Part shown: positions 25,835 through 35,911 of the stretch, in pieces | How the letters are laid out: the number at the start of each line of letters is the position of its first letter | How positions within the stretch are numbered: position 1 is the stretch's first letter | Origin: Rhodovulum visakhapatnamense | Lineage (GTDB): Bacteria; Pseudomonadota; Alphaproteobacteria; Rhodobacterales; Rhodobacteraceae | Reading direction: 5' to 3' | Assembly: GCF_004365965.1 (NCBI RefSeq) | Contig: NZ_SOEB01000006.1 | Coordinates: 62,001-126,000 of the forward strand | Length of the DNA: 64,000 bases | Position numbers and translations under genes: made by a program | Notes under the pieces: generated by a model | What the model was told of the DNA's origin: nothing | What the model saw: only the letters and a program-made list of their open reading frames with translations | Database searches by the model: none

Positions 25835-28234
25835 ATGAAATTCACCCTGTCCTGGCTGAAGGAGCACCTCGAGACCGAGGCCACGCTCGACGAGATCCTC
25901 TATGCGCTGACCGACCTCGGGCTCGAGGTCGAGGGCGTCGAGAACCCGGCCAGGGCATTGCGGGACTTCACCATCGGCAAGGTCCTGAAGGCCGAACAGC
26001 ATCCGGATGCCGACCGGCTTCGGGTCTGTCAGGTCGCGACCGGGCAGGGCGAGAAACAGATCGTCTGCGGCGCGCCCAATGCGCGCGAGGGCATCACCGT
26101 CGTGATCGCCCATCCGGGCATGTATATCCCGGGCATCGACACCACCATCCAGGTCGGCAAGATCCGTGGCGTCGAAAGCCATGGCATGATGTGTTCGGAA
26201 CGCGAGATGGAGCTGTCGGACGAACATGACGGCATCATCGAGCTGCCTTCGGGCGAGGTCGGGCAGGGCTTTGTCGACTGGCTGGCGGCGAACGATCCGG
26301 CCAAGGTCGATCCGGTGATCGAGATCGCGATCACGCCGAACCGGCCCGATGCGCTGGGCATCCATGGCGTCGCCCGCGATCTGGCCGCGCGCGGCGTCGG
26401 GCGGCTGAAACCGGTCGAGGTCGCGCCCGTCGCAGGCAGCTTCCCCTGTCCGGTCGACGTCACCATCGACCCCGAGACCCGGGAACGCGCCTGCCCGGTC
26501 TTCTACGGCCGTGCGATCCGCGGCGTGAAGAACGGCCCCTCGCCGAAATGGCTGCAACAGCGGCTGAAGGCGATCGGGCTCCGGCCGATCTCGGCGCTGG
26601 TCGATATCACCAACTACTTCACCTATGACATGAACCGCCCGCTGCATGTCTTCGACATCGCCAAGCTCGCCGGAGGGCTCAGGGTCCATGCCGCAGAGGG
26701 CGGCGAGGAGTTCCTCGCGCTCGACGGCAAGACCTATGTCATGGACCCCGGCATGACCGTGATCTCGGACGCAACCGGCGTCGAGAGCCTGGGCGGCGTG
26801 ATGGGCGGCGAGGCGACCGGCTGCACCGAAGAGACCGTCGATGTCTTCCTCGAGGCGGCCTATTTCGACCCGATCCGCACCGCCATGACCGGCCGCGCGC
26901 TGAAGATAAACTCGGATGCGCGCTACCGCTTCGAACGCGGCATCGACCCGGCCTGGACGCCCCTGGGCATCGAGGCCGCGACCCGGATGATCCTCGATCT
27001 CTGCGGCGGCGAGGCCTCCGAGCTGGTGGTCGCGGGCGCCGTGCCCGATATGGCGCGGGCCTACCGGCTGGATACCGACCGGGTCGAAAGCCTGGTCGGC
27101 ATGGAGATCCCGGCCGAAACCCAGCGCGCCACGCTGACCGCCCTTGGCTTCCGGATGGAGGGCGACATGGCTCATGTGCCCTCCTGGCGCCCCGATGTGC
27201 TGGGCGAGGCCGATCTGGTCGAGGAGGTGGCCCGCGTCGCCTCGCTGACGAAGCTCGAGGGCAGGCCGATGGCGCGGCCGCAGCCCGGCGTGCCGACCGC
27301 GATCCTGACGCCCATGCAGCGCCGGTCCTCGGCCGCGCGGCGGACCTGCGCGGCGCTGGGCTATAACGAATGCGTCACCTATTCCTTCGTCGACCGCGCC
27401 AGTGCCGCGCTCTTCGGCGGCGGCAGCGACGCGATGGCGCTGGAAAACCCGATCTCTTCCGAGATGAGCCATATGCGGCCCGACCTGCTGCCGGGGCTGT
27501 TGCAGGCAGCGGCGCGGAACCAGGCGCGCGGCTTCGCCGATCTGGCCCTGTTCGAGGTCGGTCCCGCCTTCCAGGGCGCCGAACCGGGCGAACAGCATAT
27601 CCAGGCGGCGGGGCTTCTGGTCGGCGCCTCGGCCCCGCGCAATCCCTACGGTTCGCGCCGCCCGGTCGATCTTTACGACGCCAAGGCCGATTGCGAGGCG
27701 GTGCTGGCCGCCATCGGCGCCCCCCCCAAGGCGCAGATCCTGCGCGAGGCACCGGGCTGGTGGCATCCGGGCCGCTCGGGCCGGATCTGCCTCGGGCCGA
27801 AGAAGGTGCTGGCCACCTTCGGCGAGCTTCACCCCAAGGTTCTGGCCGAGATGAACGTGAAGGGCCCCGCGGTCGCCTTCACTGTCTTCGTCGAGGAACC
27901 GCCGATGCCGCGCCGCAAGGGGGCCACCCGCGACGCGCTGACGGTTTCGGACCTGCAGGCGGTGGAACGCGACTTTGCCTTCGTGCTGGATGCGGGCGTC
28001 GAGGCGATCAACGTGGTCAATGCCGCGGCCGGGGCCGACAAGGCGCTGATCGAGGAGGTCCGGGTCTTCGACGAATTCGTCGGCGGTGCGCTGGGCGAGG
28101 GCAAGAAGTCGCTGGCGATCACGGTGCGGCTGCAACCGACCGACAAGACCCTGACCGAGAAGGACATCGAGGCTGTCGGTCAGAAGATCGTGGCCAAGGT
28201 CGAGAAGGCGACGGGCGGCACGCTCCGGCGCTGA
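25835..28234 (+). CDS. pheT: Phenylalanine-tRNA ligase beta subunit
   Basis: Beta chain of the heterotetrameric Phe-tRNA synthetase, involved in tRNA recognition and editing. 799 residues, with MKFTLSWLKEHLETEA at the start, a tRNA-binding OB domain at about residues 40-150, the B3/B4 editing domain near 210-390 (NYFTYDMNRPLHVFD), the B5 domain near 400-480, a catalytic-like core and a C-terminal FDX-ACB domain (SDLQAVERDFAFVLD). The alpha subunit is not upstream but 700 bases downstream on the opposite strand, an unusual arrangement. Confidence 0.97.
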   Translation: MKFTLSWLKEHLETEATLDEILYALTDLGLEVEGVENPARALRDFTIGKVLKAEQHPDADRLRVCQVATGQGEKQIVCGAPNAREGITVVIAHPGMYIPGIDTTIQVGKIRGVESHGMMCSEREMELSDEHDGIIELPSGEVGQGFVDWLAANDPAKVDPVIEIAITPNRPDALGIHGVARDLAARGVGRLKPVEVAPVAGSFPCPVDVTIDPETRERACPVFYGRAIRGVKNGPSPKWLQQRLKAIGLRPISALVDITNYFTYDMNRPLHVFDIAKLAGGLRVHAAEGGEEFLALDGKTYVMDPGMTVISDATGVESLGGVMGGEATGCTEETVDVFLEAAYFDPIRTAMTGRALKINSDARYRFERGIDPAWTPLGIEAATRMILDLCGGEASELVVAGAVPDMARAYRLDTDRVESLVGMEIPAETQRATLTALGFRMEGDMAHVPSWRPDVLGEADLVEEVARVASLTKLEGRPMARPQPGVPTAILTPMQRRSSAARRTCAALGYNECVTYSFVDRASAALFGGGSDAMALENPISSEMSHMRPDLLPGLLQAAARNQARGFADLALFEVGPAFQGAEPGEQHIQAAGLLVGASAPRNPYGSRRPVDLYDAKADCEAVLAAIGAPPKAQILREAPGWWHPGRSGRICLGPKKVLATFGELHPKVLAEMNVKGPAVAFTVFVEEPPMPRRKGATRDALTVSDLQAVERDFAFVLDAGVEAINVVNAAAGADKALIEEVRVFDEFVGGALGEGKKSLAITVRLQPTDKTLTEKDIEAVGQKIVAKVEKATGGTLRR

Positions 28235-28258
28235 GCCGCGCAGGGGGAGGACGAGGCG

Positions 28259-28903
28259 ATGTTTCAGTCCCGCGATGCGGCCGGACGGCTGCTGGCAGAA
28301 AAGGTTCTGGCGGCGGCCCCGGAAAACCCCGTGGTGCTGGCCCTGCCGCGCGGCGGCGTGCCGGTCGCGGCCCCCGTGGCCGAGGCGCTGGGCTGTCCTC
28401 TCGATCTGACTTTCGTGCGCAAGATCGGGATGCCGGGCAATCCGGAACTGGCTGCGGGCGCGGTGGTCGACGGCGCCGCGCGCGAGGTCGTCTTCAATGC
28501 CGAGATTCTGGCCGCCGCGGGGCTCACCCAGGCCGATGTCGCGCCCGAGGTCGAGGCCCGGCTTGCCGACATCGCCGAGGCGCGCCGCCGCATTCTGGGC
28601 GGCCGCGCGCCCGAAAAGGTCTCGGGCCGGACGGCCATCGTCGTCGATGACGGGCTTGCGACCGGGGCCACGGCGCGCGCGGCGCTGCGGGCGCTGCACA
28701 ATCGCGGTCCGCTCGAGGTCTGGCTGGCGGTGCCGGTCGGCCCGCAGGAGACGGTCTGGAAGATGCGCGGGATGACCGACCGGCTGATCTTTCTGGAAGC
28801 CCCCCGCGATTTCGTCGCGGTGGGCGCCCATTACGCCGATTTCGGTCAGGTCGAAGAAACCGATGTCACCCGGCTTCTGCAGGAGGCCCGGGCGCGGCGC
28901 TAG
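28259..28903 (+). CDS. Phosphoribosyltransferase family protein
   Basis: A 214-residue type I PRT-fold protein. The PRPP loop is IVVDDGLATGATARAALRAL (about residues 127-146), with ALPRGGVPVAAPVAEALG near the N-terminus. It resembles the stand-alone phosphoribosyltransferase-domain proteins often found next to erythromycin-esterase or dienelactone-hydrolase genes. Substrate unknown. It follows pheT by 24 bases with its own ribosome-binding site (GGGGGAGG) and is convergent with pheS. Confidence 0.85.
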   Translation: MFQSRDAAGRLLAEKVLAAAPENPVVLALPRGGVPVAAPVAEALGCPLDLTFVRKIGMPGNPELAAGAVVDGAAREVVFNAEILAAAGLTQADVAPEVEARLADIAEARRRILGGRAPEKVSGRTAIVVDDGLATGATARAALRALHNRGPLEVWLAVPVGPQETVWKMRGMTDRLIFLEAPRDFVAVGAHYADFGQVEETDVTRLLQEARARR

Positions 28904-28919
28904 GGCCGCGCCGCCCGGC

Positions 28920-29993
28920 TCAGACGCTGAGCCCGCCCTGCAGCGTCGGCACGTCGAGCGCCGAGAAGCCGTAATGGCGTAGCCAGCGCAAGTCGCTGTC
29001 GAAGAAGGCGCGCAGATCGGGAATGCCGTATTTCAGCATCGCCAGCCGGTCGATCCCCATGCCGAAGGCAAAACCCTGCCACTGATCGGGGTCGACGCCC
29101 GCGGCGCTCAGGACCTTGGGATGCACCATCCCCGAACCGAGGATCTCGAGCCAGTCGTCGCCCTCGCCGATCTTCAGGCTGCCGCCCGCCCAGGAACAGC
29201 GAATATCGACCTCGGCCGACGGCTCGGTGAAGGGGAAATGCGAGGCGCGGAACCGCAGCTCGACCCCCTCGACCTCGAAGAAGGCGCGGCAGAATTCCTC
29301 CAGCACCCATTTCAGGTTGGCCATCGAGATGTCGCGGCCGATCGCCAGCCCCTCGACCTGATGGAACATCGGCGTATGGGTCTGGTCATAGTCGCAGCGA
29401 TAGACCCGGCCCGGCGCGATCACCCGGATCGGGGCGCCGGTCTCCTGCATCGCGCGGATCTGCACCGGCGAGGTATGGGTCCGCAGCACATGCGGCGGAC
29501 GGTTGTCGCCTTCGGCGCGGGACATGAAGAAGGTGTCATGCTCCTGCCGGGCGGGGTGCTCGGGCGGGATGTTCAGCGCGTCGAAATTGAACCAGTCGGA
29601 TTCGATCTGCGGCCCCTCGGCGACCGAAAAGCCCATATCGGCGAAGATCGCGGTGATCTCGTCGGTGACCTGGCTGACCGGATGGATCGTGCCTTGCCGC
29701 CGCGGCCGCCTGGGCAGCGTCACGTCCAGCCATTCGGCCTGAAGCCGTTCGTTCAGCGCGGCATCGGCCAGCGCCGCCTTCTTGGCCGCCAGCGCCGAAT
29801 TGATCTCGTCCTTCAGCGCGTTCAGCTTCGGGCCCATCTGCTGACGCTCGTCGGGCGTCATCCTGCCCAGCTCGCGCATCATCAGGCTGACCTCGCCCTT
29901 CTTGCCGACGGCCTGCAGCCGCAGCTCTTCCAGCGCCGACTCGTCCGCCGCATCCGCAATCGCGCCGATATATTTCTGCCTGAGATCGTCCAT
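28920..29993 (-). CDS. pheS: Phenylalanine-tRNA ligase alpha subunit
   Basis: Catalytic chain of Phe-tRNA synthetase. The preferred start is at 29993 ([12 protein letters not shown]), 357 residues, the usual length; a frame extension of 20 codons has no family support. The N-terminal coiled coil is followed by the class II core: [19 protein letters not shown] (motif 1 region), [12 protein letters not shown] and [20 protein letters not shown] (motif 2), and [18 protein letters not shown] (motif 3). It faces pheT and the phosphoribosyltransferase gene tail to tail. Confidence 0.97.
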   Translation of the reverse strand: MDDLRQKYIGAIADAADESALEELRLQAVGKKGEVSLMMRELGRMTPDERQQMGPKLNALKDEINSALAAKKAALADAALNERLQAEWLDVTLPRRPRRQGTIHPVSQVTDEITAIFADMGFSVAEGPQIESDWFNFDALNIPPEHPARQEHDTFFMSRAEGDNRPPHVLRTHTSPVQIRAMQETGAPIRVIAPGRVYRCDYDQTHTPMFHQVEGLAIGRDISMANLKWVLEEFCRAFFEVEGVELRFRASHFPFTEPSAEVDIRCSWAGGSLKIGEGDDWLEILGSGMVHPKVLSAAGVDPDQWQGFAFGMGIDRLAMLKYGIPDLRAFFDSDLRWLRHYGFSALDVPTLQGGLSV

Positions 29994-30062
29994 GCGGGCC
30001 GCCCCTTCACATCCGTTCGGCGGCGTCGATAGCACAGGCCCTCGGGAAAGCAAATGCAGCGC

Positions 30063-30791
30063 TCAGCCGACGCGGGCCATGAGCCGCACCAGCCGCGCCC
30101 GCGCGCCCGGAAGCGGCCGGTCACCCAGCGCAGGCGCCAGCCAGGTGCCAAGGAAATGGCCCGTCAGCCGCAAGCCGTCGGCAATATCCCCGTCCCGGAC
30201 CGGCGCTTGTCCCAAAAGGCAGGGCGGCAGGGGCAACAGCCGGTCGGCCCAGTCGCCCGCGCCCGCCGTGCTGACCGCCCGCCCCGTCCGGGGCGAGACA
30301 TAGACCAGATCGTCGCGATCTCCGGTCACCGCGCAGCGGCTCAGATCAAGCCCGAACCCCGTCTCCTCCAGCAGCGCCAGTTCCCAGCGCAGATAAGCCA
30401 AAGGCCAGGGTCCGGGGGCGCCCAGAAGATCGAGCAGCGCGACCGACCGAGCGTAAAGCCCCGGATGCGGCGCTCGTTCTGGCAAGGCGAAGGCCAGCAA
30501 TGCGGTCACCGCATCCAGCCCCGCCAGGGCCGCGGCATCGCCCAGCACATGGCCAAGGCGGCTTCGCAGCGGCTCGACCGTATAGGCGCCCAGATGATCC
30601 TCGAGCCGCGCCTTCCACACCGCCGAAAGCTGCGCTCCGGGCTGCAGCACCGGCGCCAGCTTGCGGCCCGTACCGCCCCGCACCACTCCCAGATGGCGGC
30701 CGTGACCCGGGGTGAAAAGCTCGACGATGGCCGAACTTTCGCCATGCGGTCGCGCCGACAGAACCACGCCCTCGTCATGCCACTCGATCAC
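30063..30791 (-). CDS. recO: DNA repair protein RecO
   Basis: Loads RecA with RecR at gapped DNA. Initiation is probably the GTG at 30791, which follows GCGGAGG and starts on the conserved [20 protein letters not shown]. 242 residues, normal. The N-terminal OB fold ([18 protein letters not shown]) and the helical C-terminal domain are recognisable; the zinc-binding Cys cluster of some RecO proteins is absent. In relatives recO follows era and DUF1491; here DUF1491 is upstream as expected but era is 23 kb away. Confidence 0.92.
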   Translation of the reverse strand: MIEWHDEGVVLSARPHGESSAIVELFTPGHGRHLGVVRGGTGRKLAPVLQPGAQLSAVWKARLEDHLGAYTVEPLRSRLGHVLGDAAALAGLDAVTALLAFALPERAPHPGLYARSVALLDLLGAPGPWPLAYLRWELALLEETGFGLDLSRCAVTGDRDDLVYVSPRTGRAVSTAGAGDWADRLLPLPPCLLGQAPVRDGDIADGLRLTGHFLGTWLAPALGDRPLPGARARLVRLMARVG

Positions 30792-30850
30792 CGCCGTACC
30801 TCCGCTCCGGTCTTCTTCTTGGCAGAAATACCCATGACGCAACGGTGCCG

Positions 30851-31177
30851 TCATGCCAGGCCGGGGGCGTCCAGCAGGTGGCGGCCGCCCCGATCCTCGA
30901 CCTCGATCACCCAGAGATCCGGGTCGAATCCGCGCTGCCGCCTGACCGCGCCATCGACCGCGGCCTCGTCGCCTTCGGCCAGCACCATCCACCGCCGATC
31001 GCCCGAGGTCAGGTCGAAAGCGCGCTGGAAGGCGCAGGCGTGCCCGTCGAGCGTGTTGAGCTTGACCAATACAGCTCCCGCCGTGTCGTCGCCATGCGCC
31101 ACAACAAAGGCCGGAATGCCCTCCAGCCGCAGCCGCGCCAGATAGGCCTGCACCCAGAAGGCCGCAGTCAGGCGCAT
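30851..31177 (-). CDS. DUF1491 family protein
   Basis: A 108-residue protein of the DUF1491 family, common in alphaproteobacteria and normally encoded between era and recO. Function unknown. Visible features are [20 protein letters not shown] at the N-terminus, [17 protein letters not shown] in the middle and [20 protein letters not shown] at the C-terminus. Soluble, no signal. recO begins 59 bases downstream and the two are probably one transcript. Confidence 0.85.
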   Translation of the reverse strand: MRLTAAFWVQAYLARLRLEGIPAFVVAHGDDTAGAVLVKLNTLDGHACAFQRAFDLTSGDRRWMVLAEGDEAAVDGAVRRQRGFDPDLWVIEVEDRGGRHLLDAPGLA

Positions 31178-31249
31178 GCCACGCCCCCTTGGCCCGCCCG
31201 GCCCTTCGCCCTAAACTTCGAGACGACCGAATAAAAAGGCTTGCGACGC

Positions 31250-31549
31250 ATGAAGGCCCTTCGCCAAATTCCGCCATTCTTCCTGATGATCTTCGGGGTC
31301 GGCATCCTGTTGAACCTCATCGTGCTGACCGGGCTCTCGCATGCGGCCATCCTCGTCATCTTGCAGCTTTTCGCGACGCTGGCCATGTGTGCGGCGCTTT
31401 ACGCGCTGATCATCCGCCATTTCGTGACCCGGATCGGCGCGACGCCGTCCGCCGGTGCGGCCGAAACCGACGCGAAACGCTCCGGCGGGTCCGAAACCCA
31501 AGTGGAGAGCGAGGCCGGTCTCGATCTGGATGGGCGCGGGACCCGTTAG
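31250..31549 (+). CDS. Small two-helix membrane protein
   Basis: A 99-residue protein of unknown function. The ATG at 31250 follows AAAAAGG. Two hydrophobic helices lie at about residues 9-30 ([20 protein letters not shown]) and 34-57 ([20 protein letters not shown]), followed by a polar acidic tail rich in Glu, Thr and Gly. It is divergent from DUF1491. No family was recognised. Confidence 0.6.
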   Translation: MKALRQIPPFFLMIFGVGILLNLIVLTGLSHAAILVILQLFATLAMCAALYALIIRHFVTRIGATPSAGAAETDAKRSGGSETQVESEAGLDLDGRGTR

Positions 31550-32027
31550 CTTTCCAGTACCTTTGGCACGGACCGGCGGCGATTCCCCGGAGGCGGCAGT
31601 CCGGTGCCATGGCCAGGATCGGAGCAGGCGAGCGCGTCTCAAGGTTCCGTGCGCCGGGAGATACCGCGAGTCGTGCGAACCTGGAGCAGCAGAGCCGACT
31701 GACCGGGCATGGGTCGTGAGGACCCTGTTCGAGAAAGCGAAACCCGCTTTCTTCCGCCGGTCATTCTGGGCGTGCGATCCGGAAGACCGGAGCGGGGCTG
31801 GCGATGCGGCTCTGGAACGGCACCGACTTCACTCGCGTTGGCAGTTCCCGGCGCGCCCCGTGGATATCCAGAGGCACGCCGATAAAGCCCTGCGGCTGGG
31901 TCATAAGTTAGCTTTGGCGTTCGGGGATGGCCGGAGGATCCGTCTCATCGGCGGGCCGGATCGTTGCGGCCTGAACGCGTCTTGGCCATTTAAGGCAAAG
32001 GCTGGAATCCCGGATCGCGTTTCCCGC
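31550..32027. other. Gene-free stretch between the small membrane protein and the chemotaxis receptor
   Basis: This 478-base region has open frames on both strands, but none has a good start or resembles a protein. A perfect 8-bp hairpin (AGAAAGCG / CGCTTTCT) is at 31732-31752, possibly a terminator for upstream transcription though no T-tract follows the stem. No RNA gene was recognised. It may be degraded coding sequence. Confidence 0.5.
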
Positions 32028-34175
32028 TCACTCGGCCGCGAAGCGGTGTGACTGCGCCTCCGATTCGTCGGGCAGACGGAACTGCTTGACCAGGTCGACC
32101 AGAGAGTCGGCCTCGCTGCGGAGCATCTGGCCCGCCGTCGCCGTTTCATCCAGGATCGCCGCGTTCTGCTGGACATCGCGGTCGAGCGCGCCGACCGCGG
32201 TGTTGATCTCGGTGATGCTGGTCGACTGTTCGATGGTATTGGCGGCGATGGCTGCCACCTTGTCGCAAACGCTGGTTACCGAGTCCTGAATTGCCCCCAG
32301 CGCGGCCACCGTGTCCGAAACGAGCTTCACCCCATCGGCCACATGCGTCTCGCTGCTGCGGATCAGCGCGGTAATCTCGCGCGCCGCTTCGGTCGCGCGC
32401 TGGGCCAGGGCGCGGACCTCCGAGGCCACCACGGCGAAGCCGCGGCCGGCTTCGCCCGCCCGGGCCGCCTCGACGCCCGCGTTCAGTGCCAGCAGGTTGG
32501 TCTGGAAGGCTACATCCTCGATCATACCGGTAATCCGGCCGATGGCGCTTGAGGATTCCTCGATCCGGCGGATCGCGCCCACTGTCTTGTCGGCCACGGT
32601 TCGCGTGTTTTCGGCGCGGTCTCTGGCGGATTCCACGAATTGTTCGGCGCTCTTCGCGCTGTCGGCCGCCCCGCGCACGTTGTTGGCAAGCGTTTGCAGG
32701 GCGGCGGCGGTTTCTTCCAGCGACGCGGCAGAGTTCTGGCCGCGATGCGAGGCCTCGTCCGAGGCCGAGGCAATCCTGCGGGCCGTGCTGTTCAGAAGAT
32801 CGCTGCTGGCGGACAGCTGGCGCAGGATGCTCGAGAGGCTGGACACCAGCGTGTCGATGGACTCCGAGATTTCGCTGAACACGCCATGGTGTCCGGACGG
32901 CATGTGCACCGTGAGATCGCCCTTGCTGAGCGTGTCGAGTACGATCAACACGTCGCCAAGGCCCTTCTGGGCAGCATCGCCGATGGCATTGACGCCACGC
33001 ACCAGCACCGCCGAATTGCTGTCTTCGCCGGGATCGGGCAGCCGCTTGGAGAAATCGCCGGCGGCGCAGGCATCGATCACTTCGGAGATGTCGCGGTCGA
33101 GGCGGTCCTTCTGTGCCAACTCATGGCGGAAGCTGTCGACGGCCGCGGCGATGGCCGCCGTTTCAGAAATGCGCGACGTGCCGATATGCGGGGTATAGTC
33201 GCCCTTCATCATCTGCCGAAGGGCGATATCGATCCGGCGAAGCGGCCGCGAAATGGCGAACGAAAGCCAGATCGCAAGCACCACAAAGACGACAAGCCCA
33301 CTCGCCCCGATCCAGTTCGACAGCCGTTCGGCCCGCGCCTTGGCGATCGCGGCGGTTGCGTTGACCTCGTCGGCGCGGCCGCGGACCGTAGCAACCAGCC
33401 GCGCCAGGATCGGCTCGGCTTCGGCGTAATGGGCAGAAAGGGACGCGCGCAGCGTCTGTTCGGCCAGGTTTTCCTCGACAAAGGCGGTGAAGGCTCCCTG
33501 ATAGGTCGCGAGAAGCTGGTCGATTTCCTGGCGCTGCGCCGCGTCGGCGAAAAGGCTGTCGGGGAAGGCGTGAAATTCGTCGACGCGCGCATTCAGACGG
33601 TCCAGATACTTGGGATCGCCACGCAGGATGAAATCCTTTTCGTGGCGGCGCATCATCAGCATCTTGACCTGCATCTCAGGGTTGCCGATTTCTTCCAGCC
33701 GGGCCTCGATGCCATGCACCGCGTTCCGCAACTGGCCCTGAAGCCCGCTCTCTTCGTCGTAACCGAGGCGGCGACGGATCTCGACCAACCGGCCGAACTC
33801 CTCTCCGTAGGTCCGGATCGCGGTCGTCAAGGCCACGAAGTCATGCTCGGACGCTTCAAGACCGCCAACGCGCTTGCCCAGGGCCTCGGCCGCTTCGGTA
33901 TTGCGGGCGATCCCGTCCAGCGCTGCCGTCTGCTTGTCGACGAAGCTGTCCTCGTGACGCAGCAGAAAGTCCTTTTCCGCGCGGCGCGCCTGAAGCAGGC
34001 CGATCTCCACATCGGCAAGGGTCCTGTCTTCCTTGGCGATCAGCGAGATCTGTTCCTCTGCGGCGTCCCTCAGGCTGTCGACATGCAAGGCCAGGCCGAT
34101 CAGGCCCAGCATGACGGCCGAGGCGAGAAGGACGATGGCCAGTATGGCTGTACGGATCGAGGTGGAGAATCGCAT
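32028..34175 (-). CDS. Methyl-accepting chemotaxis protein with helical bimodular-type sensor
   Basis: A transmembrane chemoreceptor feeding CheA. 715 residues: TM1 at about 9-30, a long periplasmic helical region (31-285), TM2 at about 287-310 ([20 protein letters not shown]), HAMP after it, and a signalling domain from about 440 with the hairpin tip motif [20 protein letters not shown]. The periplasmic part has the double motif [14 protein letters not shown] and [18 protein letters not shown], typical of HBM sensors that bind organic acids or similar small ligands. No C-terminal CheR-binding pentapeptide is evident. No other che genes are near. Confidence 0.92.
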   Translation of the reverse strand: MRFSTSIRTAILAIVLLASAVMLGLIGLALHVDSLRDAAEEQISLIAKEDRTLADVEIGLLQARRAEKDFLLRHEDSFVDKQTAALDGIARNTEAAEALGKRVGGLEASEHDFVALTTAIRTYGEEFGRLVEIRRRLGYDEESGLQGQLRNAVHGIEARLEEIGNPEMQVKMLMMRRHEKDFILRGDPKYLDRLNARVDEFHAFPDSLFADAAQRQEIDQLLATYQGAFTAFVEENLAEQTLRASLSAHYAEAEPILARLVATVRGRADEVNATAAIAKARAERLSNWIGASGLVVFVVLAIWLSFAISRPLRRIDIALRQMMKGDYTPHIGTSRISETAAIAAAVDSFRHELAQKDRLDRDISEVIDACAAGDFSKRLPDPGEDSNSAVLVRGVNAIGDAAQKGLGDVLIVLDTLSKGDLTVHMPSGHHGVFSEISESIDTLVSSLSSILRQLSASSDLLNSTARRIASASDEASHRGQNSAASLEETAAALQTLANNVRGAADSAKSAEQFVESARDRAENTRTVADKTVGAIRRIEESSSAIGRITGMIEDVAFQTNLLALNAGVEAARAGEAGRGFAVVASEVRALAQRATEAAREITALIRSSETHVADGVKLVSDTVAALGAIQDSVTSVCDKVAAIAANTIEQSTSITEINTAVGALDRDVQQNAAILDETATAGQMLRSEADSLVDLVKQFRLPDESEAQSHRFAAE

Positions 34176-34525
34176 GATGGGTCCGGAAGCTCCATGGGTG
34201 CACCTTACCTAAGGCAAGGTTCTTTAATTGTTCGTGACGCGGCGCGGCTGGTTTCGCGGCGATGCCGCGAGGTTTTCCCTGCATTCAAAAGAAATGCCGC
34301 AGGTCCCGGGCCGTTGCCGTCGGGACCTGTCCCCGTAAGCTGTCCGACCTTCTGTCACGAGCGCGCGGCATTTTTACATCGGGATCATGTCCTTAAGGCG
34401 GTGCGGTTGCGGCGCACCCCTGCGGCACTCCGCTTGCACAGCTTTGCGCGCGAATGAAGAGAAACCGTTACAATTGGAGATTAGGGCTGCGCGGGTCGCA
34501 ACCAGAACAGCGGGAGGATCACTCC
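34176..34525. other. Divergent intergenic region, chemoreceptor and ugpB promoters
   Basis: A 350-base gap between divergently transcribed genes. A short palindrome CCTTACCTAAGG-type dyad (CCTTA-CC-TAAGG, 34203-34214) lies 28-39 bases before the chemoreceptor ATG. On the plus strand a TACAAT -10-like box is at 34469-34474, with TTGCGC 19 bases upstream, a weak promoter candidate for the ugp operon. The ugpB ribosome-binding site GGGAGG is at about 34512. No gene or RNA was recognised. Confidence 0.4.
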
Positions 34526-35842
34526 ATGACGCGCATTCTTCTTACCGGCGCCGCGGCGCTTGCCCTGACCGCCACAGCGGCTGCCGCCAAGACCCAGGTG
34601 ACCTGGTGGCACGCCATGGGCGGCGAGCTTGGCAGCAAGCTCGAACAGATCGTCGCGGGCTACAATGCCAGCCAGGACACTTATGAGGTCGTGCCGGTCT
34701 ACAAGGGCGACTATACCGAGACCATGACTGCGGCCATCGCCGCCTTCCGCGCGGGCGAGCAGCCCGATATCGTGCAGGTCTTCGAGGTCGGTACCGGCAC
34801 GATGATGGCCGCCAAGGGCGCGATCTACCCGGTCTACCAACTGATGCAGGAGGCCGGGGCCAGCTTCGATCCCAAGGCCTATCTGCCGGCTGTCGTGGGC
34901 TATTACACCGATACCGACGGCAACATGCTGTCGATGCCGTTCAACTCGTCGACCCCGATCCTTTATTACAACAAGGACATCTTCGCCGCCGCCGGGCTCG
35001 ACCCCGAAACCGCGCCCGCGACCTGGGCCGATGTCGAGGCGATGTCGAAGACGATCTTGGCCAGCGGGGCGGCCAGATGCGGCTTTACCACCGGCTGGAT
35101 CAGCTGGGTCCAGCTGGAAAACCTGTCGGCCTGGCACAACCAGCCGATCGGCACCGACGAGAACGGGTTCGGCTCGGTCGAGGCCAAGCTGACCGTCGAC
35201 GGTCCGGTGCAGGTGCGCCACTGGGACAACCTCGCCCGCTGGCAGAAAGAGGGCGTCTTCAAGTATGGCGGCCCGGGCGGCGGCAGCGACGCGGCGCCGG
35301 CCTTCTATGCGGGCGAATGCGCGATGTACATGAACTCGTCGGCCTCGCGCGCGGGCGTCATGGCCAATTCGCAATTCCCGGTCGGCTTCGGCATGATGCC
35401 CTATTACGACGATGTCGAGGGCGCGCCGCAGAACTCGATCATCGGCGGTGCAACTCTGTGGGTGCTGCGGGGCCATTCCGAGGAAGAATACAAGGGCGTG
35501 GCCGACTTCTTCAGCTATCTGTCCTCGCCCGAGGTGCAGGCCGACTGGCACCAGTTCTCGGGCTATCTGCCGATCACCCAGGCGGCCTATGATCTGGGCA
35601 AGGCGCAGGGCTATTACGACCAGAACCCGGGCGCCGACATGGGCATCCGTGAGATCACGCTGAATCCGCCGACCCCGAATTCGAAGGGCCTGCGCTTCGG
35701 CAACTACGTGCAGATCCGTACCGTCATCGACGAGGAATTCCAGTCGCTGCTGGCGGGCAAGAAGAGCTCGCAACAGGCGCTGGACGCAGTGGTCGAGCGC
35801 GGAAACGCGCTGATCGAAGACTTCGCCGACGCCGTGAACTGA
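34526..35842 (+). CDS. ugpB: Glycerol-3-phosphate-type ABC transporter, substrate-binding protein
   Basis: Periplasmic binding protein delivering a solute, probably sn-glycerol 3-phosphate or its diesters, to UgpAE. The start at 34526 follows GGGAGG; residues 1-21 are a signal peptide ending ATAAAA. 438 residues, usual for UgpB. Family segments include VTWWHAMGGELGSKLEQIV, YKGDYTETMTAAIAAFRAGE and the C-terminal IREITLNPPTPNSKGLRFGN. The order ugpB-ugpA-ugpE-ugpC is canonical for alphaproteobacteria. The substrate is inferred from similarity and order. Confidence 0.92.
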   Translation: MTRILLTGAAALALTATAAAAKTQVTWWHAMGGELGSKLEQIVAGYNASQDTYEVVPVYKGDYTETMTAAIAAFRAGEQPDIVQVFEVGTGTMMAAKGAIYPVYQLMQEAGASFDPKAYLPAVVGYYTDTDGNMLSMPFNSSTPILYYNKDIFAAAGLDPETAPATWADVEAMSKTILASGAARCGFTTGWISWVQLENLSAWHNQPIGTDENGFGSVEAKLTVDGPVQVRHWDNLARWQKEGVFKYGGPGGGSDAAPAFYAGECAMYMNSSASRAGVMANSQFPVGFGMMPYYDDVEGAPQNSIIGGATLWVLRGHSEEEYKGVADFFSYLSSPEVQADWHQFSGYLPITQAAYDLGKAQGYYDQNPGADMGIREITLNPPTPNSKGLRFGNYVQIRTVIDEEFQSLLAGKKSSQQALDAVVERGNALIEDFADAVN

Positions 35843-35911
35843 CGAAACGAACCCACGGGCTCGCGACCTCGATGGCGCGGGCCCGTTTCCTTCGCCGGGA
35901 AGGGACGGAAA

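Noticed and set aside
25826-28831. 1001-codon open frame antisense to pheT
   Set aside because: Antisense shadow of a well-supported tRNA synthetase gene; no start signal and no domain.
31455-32051. 198-codon plus-strand open frame across the intergenic stretch
   Set aside because: It overlaps the end of the small membrane-protein gene, has no ribosome-binding site and shows no domain.
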